DNA from: Ureibacillus xyleni
GTDB lineage: Bacteria > Bacillota > Bacilli > Bacillales_A > Planococcaceae
Length of the DNA: 64,000 bases
NCBI RefSeq assembly: GCF_900217795.1
Contig: NZ_OBMQ01000011.1
Coordinates: forward strand, 1-64,000
Direction of reading: 5' to 3'
Below, in pieces: positions 35,506 to 44,174 of the stretch. The notes under the pieces are model-generated. The model was not told the DNA's origin and ran no database searches. It was given only the letters and a program-made list of their open reading frames with translations. The translations under genes and the position numbers were made by a program. Positions within the stretch are counted from its first letter, which is position 1. The number at the start of each line of letters is the position of its first letter.

Positions 35506-36825
35506 TACATTTTTCTCTAAATAAATTTTTCTCTCTTCAAAAGGAACCATATCTCCCCCTGTAGACCATACGAGATGTGTGGCATTTTCCATTTTTGAAG
35601 ATAAACCATTATCCTCCAAATAATGCTTGCCTTCACTTATTAATAGGATTGGGCCGAAAACTCCAGCATGTGCGGAAGGTTCCATGAAAATATTTTCCTG
35701 TTCATACATCCCTTTTAAACTTCTAAATAGAAAACTATCATCTACTGTAAAACAGCCACTTAAAACAGATTCCATCAACTTACCAACAAATTTTGAAGCT
35801 CTCCCTACAGCAAGCCCATCTGCTTCCGTTTGATTGTTTAACCCGATATCTGTGATCGAAACTTCATCATGTAAGCCGGTCATCATCCCGAGTAACATAC
35901 ATGGCGATTGAAGCGGTTCTGCGAAGAAAATATGCACATTTTCACCAAATATCAGTTTTAACCCAAATGCGATTCCACCGGGTGCACCACCTACCCCACA
36001 TGGTAAATAGACAAATAACGGGTGATTGGCGTCAACTTTAATATTTTGATCTTGCAGCTGTTTTTCAAGTCGCAATGCGGCAACGGAATAGCCAGCAAAC
36101 AAATCAACGGAATTTTCGTCATCTACAAAATGACATTTCGGGTCTTGTTGTGCTTGTTTTCTTCCTTCTTCTACCGCCTTGCTATAGTCAGATGCATATT
36201 CAATCACCGTTACACCTTTATTACGAAGAAGTTGCTTTTTCCATTCCTTCGCATCATGAGACATATGAACGGTCACTTGGAAGCCTAGTTTTGCACTAAT
36301 TATGCCGATACTCAAACCGAGATTTCCCGTTGAACCAACTGCTATCTTATACTCGCTGAAAAGTTTTTTGAAATTCTCATCTGCCAACTTTGCGTAATTA
36401 TCGTTTAATGATAGCAAACCATGTTCAATCGCAATTGCTTCGGCAAATTTTAAAACTTCGTAAATACCACCCCGCGCCTTGATTGATCCTGAAATCGGTA
36501 AGGAATGATCGCATTTTAAGATTAATTTACCTGGAATCTTAAAACCTCTTCTTCCTTCAATAAGTTTTTTCATTTCCGGAATCTCTTTAATAGTTGATTC
36601 AATAATGCCATCATTTTTTTCTGTCTCAGGAAAAGCTACTTTTATATAAGAAGAAAAGCGATTCAATCGATCATTTGCCTCTTCCATATGTCGTAATGAG
36701 AACTGTTCTTGGTTAGGTGTTGATTTCCTGTTTGGATTAATCCATAATACTGATTTTAACATTTTTATTTCATTTATTAGATGAATATTATCTAATTTTG
36801 AGATTGATTCTTCTCTTTTAATCAC
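35503..36825 (-). CDS. dsdA: D-serine ammonia-lyase
   Basis: 440 residues of the fold-type II PLP enzyme. LPISGSIKARGGIYEVLKFA holds the Schiff-base Lys, VGSTGNLGLSIGIISAKLG the glycine-rich cofactor loop, and the YLPCGVGGAPGGIAFGLK loop the phosphate-binding site. TEADGLAVGRAS and MEPSAHAGVFGP are typical of DsdA. It converts D-serine to pyruvate and ammonia in the cytosol. I take the GTG at 36825 as start because AAAAGGGGTG lies six bases before it; it overlaps the yqxD-like stop as GTGATTAA, a coupled arrangement. An ATG 39 bases upstream lies within yqxD and lacks a site. Confidence 0.88.
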   Translation of the reverse strand: MIKREESISKLDNIHLINEIKMLKSVLWINPNRKSTPNQEQFSLRHMEEANDRLNRFSSYIKVAFPETEKNDGIIESTIKEIPEMKKLIEGRRGFKIPGKLILKCDHSLPISGSIKARGGIYEVLKFAEAIAIEHGLLSLNDNYAKLADENFKKLFSEYKIAVGSTGNLGLSIGIISAKLGFQVTVHMSHDAKEWKKQLLRNKGVTVIEYASDYSKAVEEGRKQAQQDPKCHFVDDENSVDLFAGYSVAALRLEKQLQDQNIKVDANHPLFVYLPCGVGGAPGGIAFGLKLIFGENVHIFFAEPLQSPCMLLGMMTGLHDEVSITDIGLNNQTEADGLAVGRASKFVGKLMESVLSGCFTVDDSFLFRSLKGMYEQENIFMEPSAHAGVFGPILLISEGKHYLEDNGLSSKMENATHLVWSTGGDMVPFEERKIYLEKNV

Positions 36826-37288
36826 TAAAATCACCCCTTTTCTTCGCCAAAATCGCTCGTTCACAAATTTGTCGAAAATTCATTTCAAAGGAAATATTAT
36901 TTTTTTCCGTTCGTTTTTTCGGTCCTTTTGTACGACCACCTGCTCTTCTAAACTTTGCACTTTCAAAACGAAAAGCGAGCAATTGGTCGATATTTTCAGC
37001 TGTCATTTCCCTTCCATTTTGATCAATTACAAAGGCCCCTTTTGCCAAACACATGGCAGCTAACCCATAATCTTGTGTAATAACAATATCATACTTTGTA
37101 ACCGCATTCACTAGCTTAAAATCAACAGAATCGGGCCCTTTTGGAACAACAATTGTTATTGCATTCTCCCTTTCTATCCGGTGTGTTGTATCGCAAAATA
37201 AGATGGGTTTTATCTCATAATTAGATGAAACAAATAGCGCCAAATCAATAACTGGACATGCATCTGCATCAATTAATAGCTGTAAAAT
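36818..37288 (-). CDS. yqxD: UPF0178/DUF188 protein, YqxD-like, with apparent ATT start
   Basis: 156 residues from the proposed start. LLIDADACPVIDLA is the family's N-terminal signature, followed by RIERENAITIVVPKGPDSVD, IVITQDYGLAAMCLAKGAFV, and the basic RRAGGRTKGPKKRTE tail. The fold resembles PIN-like nucleases, with Asp residues in ADACP and TQDYG, but function is unproven. AGGAGG (37297-37302) stands eight bases before an ATT codon (37288); no ATG, GTG or TTG lies at a proper distance. A GTG at 37315 lies upstream of that ribosome binding site and has none of its own. The family's usual start is just before the LxxDADACP motif, which fits ATT. Confidence 0.75.
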   Translation of the reverse strand: MLQLLIDADACPVIDLALFVSSNYEIKPILFCDTTHRIERENAITIVVPKGPDSVDFKLVNAVTKYDIVITQDYGLAAMCLAKGAFVIDQNGREMTAENIDQLLAFRFESAKFRRAGGRTKGPKKRTEKNNISFEMNFRQICERAILAKKRGDFSD

Positions 37289-37450
37289 CGCTTTCGCCTC
37301 CTGAAGAAAAATCACTCATTTTATTATATTTATATAGTAATGTTTCGGTCGTTACACATGTTACATCGGCTTGTAAATCAAAATCTTTTATTGAATTGTT
37401 TGAAAAATCATAATACGATACATTCATCAACAAAATTAGGGGGTCACATA

Positions 37451-38824
37451 ATGACGACACAAGTAATTAACACAAAAACAGCTGCACAAAACTATATCGA
37501 TTCTGTATTTGAGCAATTAAAACAAAAAAACGGACACCAATCAGAATTCTTACAAGCTGTGGAAGAAATTTTCCTTTCTTTAGTACCAGTTTTCGAACAA
37601 CATCCTGAATATATCCAACACAATATTTTATCACGTATCGTAGAACCAGATCGTATCGTTTCTTTCCGTGTTGCATGGCAAGATGATCAAAACCAAGTAC
37701 AAGTAAATCGCGGTTATCGTGTTCAATTTAGTAATGTAGTTGGTCCTTATAAAGGCGGCTTACGTTTCCACCCAACAGTAAACGAATCAATTATGAAATT
37801 CTTAGCATTTGAACAAATTTTCAAAAACTCTTTAACAGGCCAACCAATTGGCGGTGGTAAAGGTGGATCTGACTTCGATCCAAAAGGAAAATCAAATTCA
37901 GAAATTATGCGTTTCTGCCAAGCGTTCATGACAGAATTATACCGTCACATTGGACCAGATGTCGATGTTCCAGCAGGAGATATCGGTGTAGGTGGAAGAG
38001 AAATCGGCTATCTTTACGGTCAATATAAACGTATTCGCGGTGCTCACGAAGCAGGCGTACTTACTGGTAAAACTCCAGGATTTGGTGGTTCCCTTGCACG
38101 TAAAGAAGCAACTGGTTATGGTTTAGTATACTTTGTTGAACAAATGTTATTAGATAAAAAAGAATCATTCTTAGATAAAACAGTAGTTGTTTCTGGTTCA
38201 GGTAACGTTGCAATTTACGCTATCGAAAAATTACAACACTTTGGTGCAAAAGTTGTATCATGTTCAGATTCTAACGGCTACATTTATGATCCAGAAGGTA
38301 TTGACTTAAAAGTAGTAAAAGAAATTAAAGAAGTAAAAGGTGATCGTATTAAAACTTACGTAGATTACCGTCCAAACGCAACTTACACTGAAGGCTGCAC
38401 AGGTATCTGGACAATTCCATGTGATATCGCATTACCATGTGCAACTCAAAATGAAATTGATGGCGAATCTGCTCGTACATTAATTTCAAATGGCGTGAAA
38501 TTCGTTGCTGAAGGTGCAAACATGCCTTCAAATCTTGAAGCAATTAACTTATTCTTAGAAAACGACGTATACTTTGGACCTGCAAAAGCTGCAAATGCTG
38601 GTGGGGTTGCAGTATCTGCATTAGAGATGGCTCAAAACTCTGGCCGTAACTACTGGTCATTCCAAGAAGTAGACGAAAAATTAAACAACATTATGAAATC
38701 AATTTACTCAGAAAGTAAAGATGCAGCTGAGAAATATGGCCAACCAGGTAACTTAGTAGTTGGTTCTAACATTGCCGGCTTTGTAAAAGTTGCTAACGGC
38801 ATGATCACTGAAGGCGTATACTAA
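37451..38824 (+). CDS. gdhA: NADP-specific glutamate dehydrogenase
   Basis: 457 residues of the hexameric GdhA class. GPYKGGLRFHPTVNESIMKF and GGGKGGSDFDPKGKS carry the substrate and catalytic Lys residues, DVDVPAGDIGVGGREIGYLYG the catalytic Asp region, and TVVVSGSGNVAIYAIEKLQH the dinucleotide fold. The SDSNGY after beta-2 is typical of NADP preference. It aminates 2-oxoglutarate to glutamate. The ATG at 37451 has AGGGGGT six bases before it; a longer frame to 37340 includes no site. Codon usage is strongly biased to A/T-ending codons, suggesting high expression. Two 119-bp repeats separate its stop from its terminator. Confidence 0.92.
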   Translation: MTTQVINTKTAAQNYIDSVFEQLKQKNGHQSEFLQAVEEIFLSLVPVFEQHPEYIQHNILSRIVEPDRIVSFRVAWQDDQNQVQVNRGYRVQFSNVVGPYKGGLRFHPTVNESIMKFLAFEQIFKNSLTGQPIGGGKGGSDFDPKGKSNSEIMRFCQAFMTELYRHIGPDVDVPAGDIGVGGREIGYLYGQYKRIRGAHEAGVLTGKTPGFGGSLARKEATGYGLVYFVEQMLLDKKESFLDKTVVVSGSGNVAIYAIEKLQHFGAKVVSCSDSNGYIYDPEGIDLKVVKEIKEVKGDRIKTYVDYRPNATYTEGCTGIWTIPCDIALPCATQNEIDGESARTLISNGVKFVAEGANMPSNLEAINLFLENDVYFGPAKAANAGGVAVSALEMAQNSGRNYWSFQEVDEKLNNIMKSIYSESKDAAEKYGQPGNLVVGSNIAGFVKVANGMITEGVY

Positions 38825-38827
38825 TTC

Positions 38828-39098
38828 GAAAAGCGGAGCGCGTTCGTTCAGCCGTGAAAGATACTGGAGACTTCCGACAAGTGTGCTCGCACGCGTAGGA
38901 GGAAGTCGAAGTTTCCGAACGGCTAACGCGCGAAGCTAGGCAATTAGAAAAGCTGAGGCGGCTCGTTTAGCTCTTGAAGGCACTGGAAACTTCCGACAAG
39001 CGTGTTTACACGCGTAGGAGGAAGTTGAAGTGTCCGAAAGAGCTAGCCGCCGCAGCTAGACATTAGAAAAGCGGAGCGCGTTCGTTCAGCCGTTCGAA
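38828..39098. repeat. two and a third copies of a 119-bp palindromic repeat
   Basis: Copies lie at 38828-38946, 38947-39065 and (partial) 39066-39098, each beginning GAAAAGC. Each can fold as a cruciform: copy 1 arm GCGCGTT+AGCCGT (838-844 and 850-855 past 38000) pairs with ACGGCT+AACGCGC (38919-38931); copy 2 has different arms, GGCGGCT+AGCTCTT with AAGAGCT+AGCCGCC. A conserved centre, ACTTCCGACAAG...TAGGAGGAAGT, forms a second stem. The CGTTC/CGTTT bulge sits at the same place in both. Repeats with this CGACAAG-AGGAGG core are known in many Bacillaceae. Confidence 0.85.
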
Positions 39099-39115
39099 AA
39101 TAAAGGGGTATAATA

Positions 39116-39149
39116 AACAACCGAATTCTTGTAATTCGGTTGTTTTTTT
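39116..39149 (+). terminator. terminator of gdhA
   Basis: AACAACCGAATT pairs with AATTCGGTTGTT, followed by seven T. It lies 290 bases after the gdhA stop because of the repeats in between. Confidence 0.85.
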
Positions 39150-39181
39150 ATTTGAATTCTTGGTCCCCCTCCCCCTCATTC

Positions 39182-39211
39182 TTGTCTATAAAATGAAAAA
39201 TATGGTACAAT
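39182..39211 (+). promoter_or_regulatory. probable sigma-A promoter of pepF
   Basis: TTGTCT (39182-39187) and TACAAT (39206-39211) with an 18-base spacer, 48 bases before the ATG. Confidence 0.55.
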
Positions 39212-39258
39212 TATTTCGATTACCGGAATAAGTTGCAGGAGAATAAAGGAGGAATTAA

Positions 39259-41055
39259 ATGTTAAATCGAAGCGAAGTAAAAATAGAAGAGACTTGGAAT
39301 TTAACCGACCTATTTAAAAATGAACAGCAGTTTGAAGCAGCAATGCAAGAAGTAGCTGAAGAAGCGACATCCATCGAGGCAAATTTTAAAGGGAAAATTA
39401 CGAATTCAGCGGTTGCTGTCGATGTACTTACATTATATAAAAACTTATCAGAAAAGCTTGTGCCGATTGGTAACTATTCGCAACTTTCTTTAAGTGTTGA
39501 TCAGACGAATGACACGGCCCAAATGCGAGCTGCTAAGGTTGGCCAACTTTATTCGAAGATTAGTGCTCAATTATCATTTATCACGTCAGAATTATTACAA
39601 CTAGATGAAGAAACGCTCACTGAGACAAAAAATAAAGCCCTACACCTTTCCCACTATATTGATCAATTGATACGCAAAAAACCTTACCAGTTACATCCTG
39701 AAGTTGAAAAAGCATTGGCTGCTTTTGGCGCAACTTTTGAAGCTCCATATGAATTGTATAACACAACTAAACTAGTGGACATGAAATTTGATAACTTTGA
39801 AGTGAACGGCAAAAGCTATCCGCTCAGCTACAACTCTTTCGAAGGAGATTGGGAGCTTGAAAGTGATACAGACATTCGGAGAGCTGCGTTCACAGCATTT
39901 TCTAACAAACTACGTGATTATCAACATACGACAGCAAAAACCTATGATACACATTTAAAAATCGAAAAAACGGAAAGCGACTTACGTGGATTTGATTCGG
40001 TTTTTGATTCTCTACTATTTGATCAGCAAGTGGATCGAGAGCTTTACAACCGTCAAATTGACCTGATTACAAGTGAATTAGCACCGATTATGCGGAAGTA
40101 TGCAAAATTGCTACAAAAAAGTCATGGGTTAGAAAAAATGACGTTTGCAGACTTAAAAATACCTTTAGATCCAACTTACGAGCCAAAAGTTTCAATTGAA
40201 GAATCTCGTCAATATATGAAAGATGGCCTTTCTATCATGGGTAAAGACTACCAAACTATGTTAGATAGAGCATTTGATGAAAGATGGATTGATTTCGCCC
40301 AAAATATCGGCAAGTCAACAGGTGCCTTCTGTTCGAGCCCGTACGGATATCACCCTTATGTATTAATCTCTTGGACTTCCCGCATGAATGAAGTATTTGT
40401 GCTTGCACATGAACTTGGGCATGCAGGGCATTTTTACCTTGCTAATGCAGAACAAAACATTTTTAATGCTCGTCCATCTCTATATTTTATTGAAGCACCT
40501 TCAACAATGAATGAAATGCTAATGGCAAATCACTTACTGTCTAACTCGAACGACGCGCGTTTTAAACGATGGGTGATTTCGACAATTATTGCCCGTACGT
40601 ATTATCACAATTTCGTTACTCATTTATTAGAGGCTGCTTACCAACGAAAAGTTTACGAAATCATTGATGATGGCGGTAGTGTCAATGCATCCATCTTAAA
40701 TGAGTTAAAACGCGAAGTTCTTGTTGATTTCTGGGGAGATGCAGTGGAAATGACAGAAGGCGCAGAATTAACTTGGATGCGTCAACCTCACTATTATATG
40801 GGTTTGTATCCGTACACTTATTCAGCTGGACTAACGATTGCAACAGAAGTGTCTCAACGCATTTTAAAAGAAGGTGAAATTGCAGTTCAGGATTGGATTA
40901 ATGTATTAAAAGCTGGCGGAACGAAAACACCTGTAGAGCTTGCTCAAATGGCTGGCGTGGATGTTACAACAGATCAACCACTTCGAAATACAATTCAATT
41001 TATCGGCTCTTTAGTTGACCAATTAGAAGAACTAACAGCACAACTTGAAAAATAA
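39259..41055 (+). CDS. pepF: oligoendopeptidase F (M3 metallopeptidase)
   Basis: 598 residues. The zinc motif HELGHAGH stands at about residue 384, the third ligand Glu about 25-30 residues later in FIEAPSTMNEMLMANHLL, and the substrate-binding PHYYMGLYPYTYSAGLTIAT near 515, all typical of the M3B family. The N-terminal third is the helical lid (EETWNLTDLFKNEQQFEAAM). It degrades short peptides in the cytosol, or outside if secreted, but there is no signal peptide. The ATG follows AAAGGAGGAAT. It is monocistronic with clear promoter and terminator. Confidence 0.92.
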   Translation: MLNRSEVKIEETWNLTDLFKNEQQFEAAMQEVAEEATSIEANFKGKITNSAVAVDVLTLYKNLSEKLVPIGNYSQLSLSVDQTNDTAQMRAAKVGQLYSKISAQLSFITSELLQLDEETLTETKNKALHLSHYIDQLIRKKPYQLHPEVEKALAAFGATFEAPYELYNTTKLVDMKFDNFEVNGKSYPLSYNSFEGDWELESDTDIRRAAFTAFSNKLRDYQHTTAKTYDTHLKIEKTESDLRGFDSVFDSLLFDQQVDRELYNRQIDLITSELAPIMRKYAKLLQKSHGLEKMTFADLKIPLDPTYEPKVSIEESRQYMKDGLSIMGKDYQTMLDRAFDERWIDFAQNIGKSTGAFCSSPYGYHPYVLISWTSRMNEVFVLAHELGHAGHFYLANAEQNIFNARPSLYFIEAPSTMNEMLMANHLLSNSNDARFKRWVISTIIARTYYHNFVTHLLEAAYQRKVYEIIDDGGSVNASILNELKREVLVDFWGDAVEMTEGAELTWMRQPHYYMGLYPYTYSAGLTIATEVSQRILKEGEIAVQDWINVLKAGGTKTPVELAQMAGVDVTTDQPLRNTIQFIGSLVDQLEELTAQLEK

Positions 41056-41061
41056 TAAAAG

Positions 41062-41102
41062 CTCCAACAGCCTAATTTTACGGGCTGCTGGAGTTATTTT
41101 TT
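41062..41102 (+). terminator. terminator between pepF and the malic enzyme gene
   Basis: CTCCAACAGCC pairs with GGCTGCTGGAG with one G-T pair and is followed by TTATTTTTT. The converging malic enzyme gene ends in the T-tract. Confidence 0.8.
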
Positions 41103-42312
41103 ATGCTTTCGCTTCTACAGCTTTTAACGGTTGTTGAAATAAATCCGAAACGCCCGTATCAATTGCTGCACTACCTACCGCTTTTGCCACGGCTTGCGCA
41201 ACTCGTTCATCTAATGATTTTGGAATTACATAATCTTCATGTAGCTCATTATCATTCACTAATGATGCGATTGCTTCTACTGCTGCTAATTTCATACTTT
41301 CGTTAATGTCTGTTGCTCGAACATTCAACGCACCTCTAAAGATTCCTGGGAATGCTAATAGATTATTCACTTGGTTTGGATAATCTGAACGACCTGTCCC
41401 GATAACACGTACTCCCCATGCTTTAGCATTTTCAAAAGTGATCTCTGGATTTGGGTTCGCTAACGCAAAGACAATTGGATCAGTGTTCATTGATTTAATA
41501 TGATCTTCTGTTAATAAATTTGCGACAGATACACCAATAAAAATATCTGCTCCTACTAGTGCTTCTGATAGGCTACCTTGAATATTATTTGGATTTGTGT
41601 GAAGTGCAATATTATCTTTTATTGGATTCATCCCATTAGGTCGCCCTTGATAAATCACGCCAGTCGAGTCACACATTACGATGTTTTTATACCCAATTTG
41701 AAGTAAAAGTCTCACAATGGCAATTCCTGCTGCACCAGCACCGTTAATGACGATTTTTACATTTTCTTTTTGTTTGCCAACAATTTTAAGCGCGTTTTGT
41801 AGTCCTGCCCCAACAACGATTGCCGTACCATGTTGGTCATCATGAAATACAGGAATATTACATTCTCTTCTTAAACGATCTTCAATTTCAAAACAACGAG
41901 GTGCCGAAATATCTTCAAGGTTAATAGCTCCAAACGTTGGACTAATCGCTTTTACTGTGCGTACAATTTCATCCACATTTTTTGTATCTAAACAAATCGG
42001 AACTGCATCCACATCAGCGAATCGTTTTAAAAGAAGTGCTTTTCCCTCCATTACTGGAAGAGCTGCTTCTGGGCCAATATCCCCTAAACCTAATACCGCT
42101 GTACCATCTGTAACAACTGCAACAAAATTCCCTTTAATTGTATAGTCATAAACCGTCGTACGATTATTTTCGATTTCAAGACATGGGGCAGCAACCCCAG
42201 GAGAATACGCTAAACTTAAATCATAAGAATCTTCTACAGGAACTTTATACTTAATTTCAAGTTTCCCTCTATATTCACTATGCATTTCAATCGACTTTTT
42301 CATTAAATCCAT
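41101..42312 (-). CDS. malic enzyme
   Basis: 403 residues, the length of YtsJ-type prokaryotic malic enzymes. LSLAYSPGVAAPCLEI with the catalytic Tyr, VVTDGTAVLGLGDIGPEAAL, and VFHDDQHGTAIVVGAGLQNA with the metal-binding Asp are all visible. VKIVINGAGAAGIAIVRLLL is the dinucleotide fold and PNPEITFENAKAW follows. It converts malate to pyruvate and CO2 with NAD or NADP. B. subtilis has several paralogues (MaeA, MalS, MleA, YtsJ); the short form with no N-terminal extension points to the MleA/YtsJ side. The ATG follows GGGGTGG. A good promoter lies 48 bases upstream. Confidence 0.9.
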   Translation of the reverse strand: MDLMKKSIEMHSEYRGKLEIKYKVPVEDSYDLSLAYSPGVAAPCLEIENNRTTVYDYTIKGNFVAVVTDGTAVLGLGDIGPEAALPVMEGKALLLKRFADVDAVPICLDTKNVDEIVRTVKAISPTFGAINLEDISAPRCFEIEDRLRRECNIPVFHDDQHGTAIVVGAGLQNALKIVGKQKENVKIVINGAGAAGIAIVRLLLQIGYKNIVMCDSTGVIYQGRPNGMNPIKDNIALHTNPNNIQGSLSEALVGADIFIGVSVANLLTEDHIKSMNTDPIVFALANPNPEITFENAKAWGVRVIGTGRSDYPNQVNNLLAFPGIFRGALNVRATDINESMKLAAVEAIASLVNDNELHEDYVIPKSLDERVAQAVAKAVGSAAIDTGVSDLFQQPLKAVEAKA

Positions 42313-42359
42313 AATTATCCACCCCTTCTTTATTCAACCAATAATTCTTATATTTTTGT

Positions 42360-42388
42360 ATCATAGTGCTTTAATTGGTTAAAGTCAA
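42360..42388 (-). promoter_or_regulatory. sigma-A promoter of the malic enzyme gene
   Basis: TTGACT (42383-42388) and TATGAT (42360-42365) on the minus strand with a 17-base spacer, leading to a 5' leader of about 40 bases. Confidence 0.75.
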
Positions 42389-42763
42389 TAAAAAATAACG
42401 GAAATTTCTAACGAGAATCTTGATTTCAGTGCATTTTGCAGCTTTTTTATTAATTGTGCAAATTTTCACATATGGTTTTTTGCACAAATTTAGTTATATC
42501 AGAATAATTTGTGTAAACACTTTCATTTTTCTACACCTTATATATCAGGGTGTACTCTGTGAAGAATTACACGTTTTGTTTTATGAGTGAAAATAAGAAA
42601 TTTTTCACAAACTTTTTCAAAAATTTCTGAAAAAAATTTAAAAAAAATTCACTTTTTTTTAGTTTTACCTGGTGTATACCATTCAATCCAAACACCTTTG
42701 TGGAAAAAATTGTGGGTAATTTTAATCCTAAAATAAAATTGATGTAAGATTCTTAAGATTTCG

Positions 42764-42880
42764 TTGTTATCTGGAAACTTTCTATTATTCGAGCATTTTT
42801 TCTATTATCCGCCTCAAATATTGTATTAACAGGGTATTTTTCCCTATTATCTCCTCCATTTTGTCTATTATCTGGAAATT
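42764..42880. repeat. short interspersed TCTATTATC repeats
   Basis: The words GTTATCTGGAAA, TCTATTATTCG (42781), TCTATTATCCG (42801), CCCTATTATCTCC (42842) and TCTATTATCTGGAAA (42864) recur about every 17-25 bases, with a weaker TGTATTAACAG in the gap. They lie in the 640-base intergenic region between the malic enzyme and stalk-domain genes and are not part of a frame. The remainder, 42389-42760, is AT-rich with nothing I can name. Confidence 0.6.
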
Positions 42881-42890
42881 TTCTTTAATT

Positions 42891-42924
42891 AAAAAAAGCT
42901 ATCTACACATTAAGTGTAAATAGC
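42891..42924 (-). terminator. terminator of the stalk-domain gene
   Basis: GGCTATTTACAC pairs with GTGTAGATAGC and is followed by seven T on the minus strand. Confidence 0.8.
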
Positions 42925-42951
42925 CGGTTATGGTTGGTAGCCAAATTTTTA

Positions 42952-43857
42952 TTAGTTTTCAGTATGCTCGATTAATAACTGTAAAAACTCGATTGGTACG
43001 TACGTTTTCTTTTCCTCTAATAATTGTGGTGATTCTTTAAAATATTTTAAGGCTTTATTGTATCCGTATGATTTTGATCCGCGCGTAATTGTAAAGGATA
43101 CATTGCCTTTTGAAACAATAGCCCCTTTTCCTGTCGACATCACTTTAAAGCCTAAAGTTTCCGCTACAAGCCGCAAAGGAATCATTGTTTCGCCGTTTAC
43201 TTCATATACATCGGTTTCGGTAATTTTGAGCGCTTTATCTATCGCACTTAATTCTCGTTCTAATAAAATGACTTTTTGAGGCCCTGCTTGAGCTGGGTAA
43301 CTTTCTAATACTACTTCATAAAAAATTAGCACATCTTTGTTAATAATGTCTTCTTTTGTAACCGGTTTTCGAGAGAGATTTTCCATTACCGTTTCTTTTG
43401 ATAAATGAATGATTAAATCTTTCTCTTTATTTAGTAAGTTTTCATCAAATTGTTGAAGCTTCACTGTTCCAGACTCTTCTGTATGAACGATAATCACGTC
43501 AGGCGAATAGCGTGGTGGGTAAATCATCATCATCGGTTTTGATGAATCCACATAAGCTGTAAACTTCATACCTTCCTTGATAATGACTTCCTTACCAGTA
43601 TTATCAAAAACTAACGTTTGATCATTAAAATAAAAACCAAACTCCTCTTCCGCTGTTTTTACAGTTGCAAAAAAAGTTCCATTTGATTCTTCTGTAATTT
43701 TTGAAATTGTACCGATAATTGTGTAAAAGTTCGCATCACGCACCTCTTCTTTTTCATCCACAACAGGCAACGGATTTAATTCTTCTGCCCCTGCAACAGG
43801 AGAAACAATCGTACCTACAATTGCAGAACAAAGTAGTATCGATAGTGTTTTCTTCAA
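42952..43857 (-). CDS. secreted stalk-domain (copper amine oxidase N-terminal-like) protein
   Basis: 301 residues. A signal peptide (about 1-24, LSILLCSAIVGTIVSPVAGA) precedes a beta-rich region (about 40-190) of unknown type. The C-terminal 90 residues match the stalk/copper-amine-oxidase N-terminal domain: ETMIPLRLVAETLGFKVMST, GNVSFTITRGSKSYGYNK, YVPIEFLQLL. This module is common in exported proteins of Bacillota, where it is thought to bind wall or protein partners; no oxidase domain is present. Initiation is at TTG, eight bases after GAGGAGTG. A 236-bp mobile element sits just 60 bases upstream and may have separated the gene from its original promoter. Confidence 0.8.
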   Translation of the reverse strand: MKKTLSILLCSAIVGTIVSPVAGAEELNPLPVVDEKEEVRDANFYTIIGTISKITEESNGTFFATVKTAEEEFGFYFNDQTLVFDNTGKEVIIKEGMKFTAYVDSSKPMMMIYPPRYSPDVIIVHTEESGTVKLQQFDENLLNKEKDLIIHLSKETVMENLSRKPVTKEDIINKDVLIFYEVVLESYPAQAGPQKVILLERELSAIDKALKITETDVYEVNGETMIPLRLVAETLGFKVMSTGKGAIVSKGNVSFTITRGSKSYGYNKALKYFKESPQLLEEKKTYVPIEFLQLLIEHTEN

Positions 43858-43926
43858 ATTGTGTCACTCCTCTCTCTATCTTCGTAAAATTAGTCGAAGC
43901 ACCAGAAAAAAGGTTACACGAAATGC

Positions 43927-44162
43927 TAGGGCACTGAAAAACTAAATACCGATAAAAATTTATAGTAATTATTTGCTTCTAAATAGAAGGTGGGATTCAC
44001 TTCGCTTTCCACGGGCTTGGCTTCAGCCTCCTCGTCGCAAGCTCCTGCGGGGTCTTCAGCTCAAGCTGTTCCCGTAGGAGTCTTCGTGAATCCCACTTCC
44101 TAAAAGATCTGAGCGTATTTTTATTATAAAAATTTATTAAAATCGACATTTTCAGTGCCCTA
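43927..44162. mobile_element. 236-bp MITE with terminal inverted repeats and target duplication
   Basis: TAGGGCACTGAAAA (43927-43940) and its exact complement TTTTCAGTGCCCTA (44149-44162) bound the element. ACGAAATGC is directly repeated outside both ends (43918-43926 and 44163-44171), a 9-bp target duplication. No transposase is encoded. Inside is a GC-richer palindromic core with arms GTGGGATTCAC and GTGAATCCCAC (43986-44099) and the words CTTTCCACGGGCTTGGCTTC and TCCCGTAGGAGTCTTCGTG, resembling a repeat core common in Bacillaceae genomes. The source transposon is unknown. Confidence 0.85.
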
Positions 44163-44174
44163 ACGAAATGCTGA

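Noticed and set aside
42455-42470. Second Fnr-like box TGTGC-N6-TCACA
   Set aside because: One arm base is wrong and it lies about 100 bases from the malic enzyme start point, not at an activator position.
42621-42635. CodY-like box
   Set aside because: AAATTTCTGAAAAAA has three mismatches to the consensus in very AT-rich DNA, so chance is likely.
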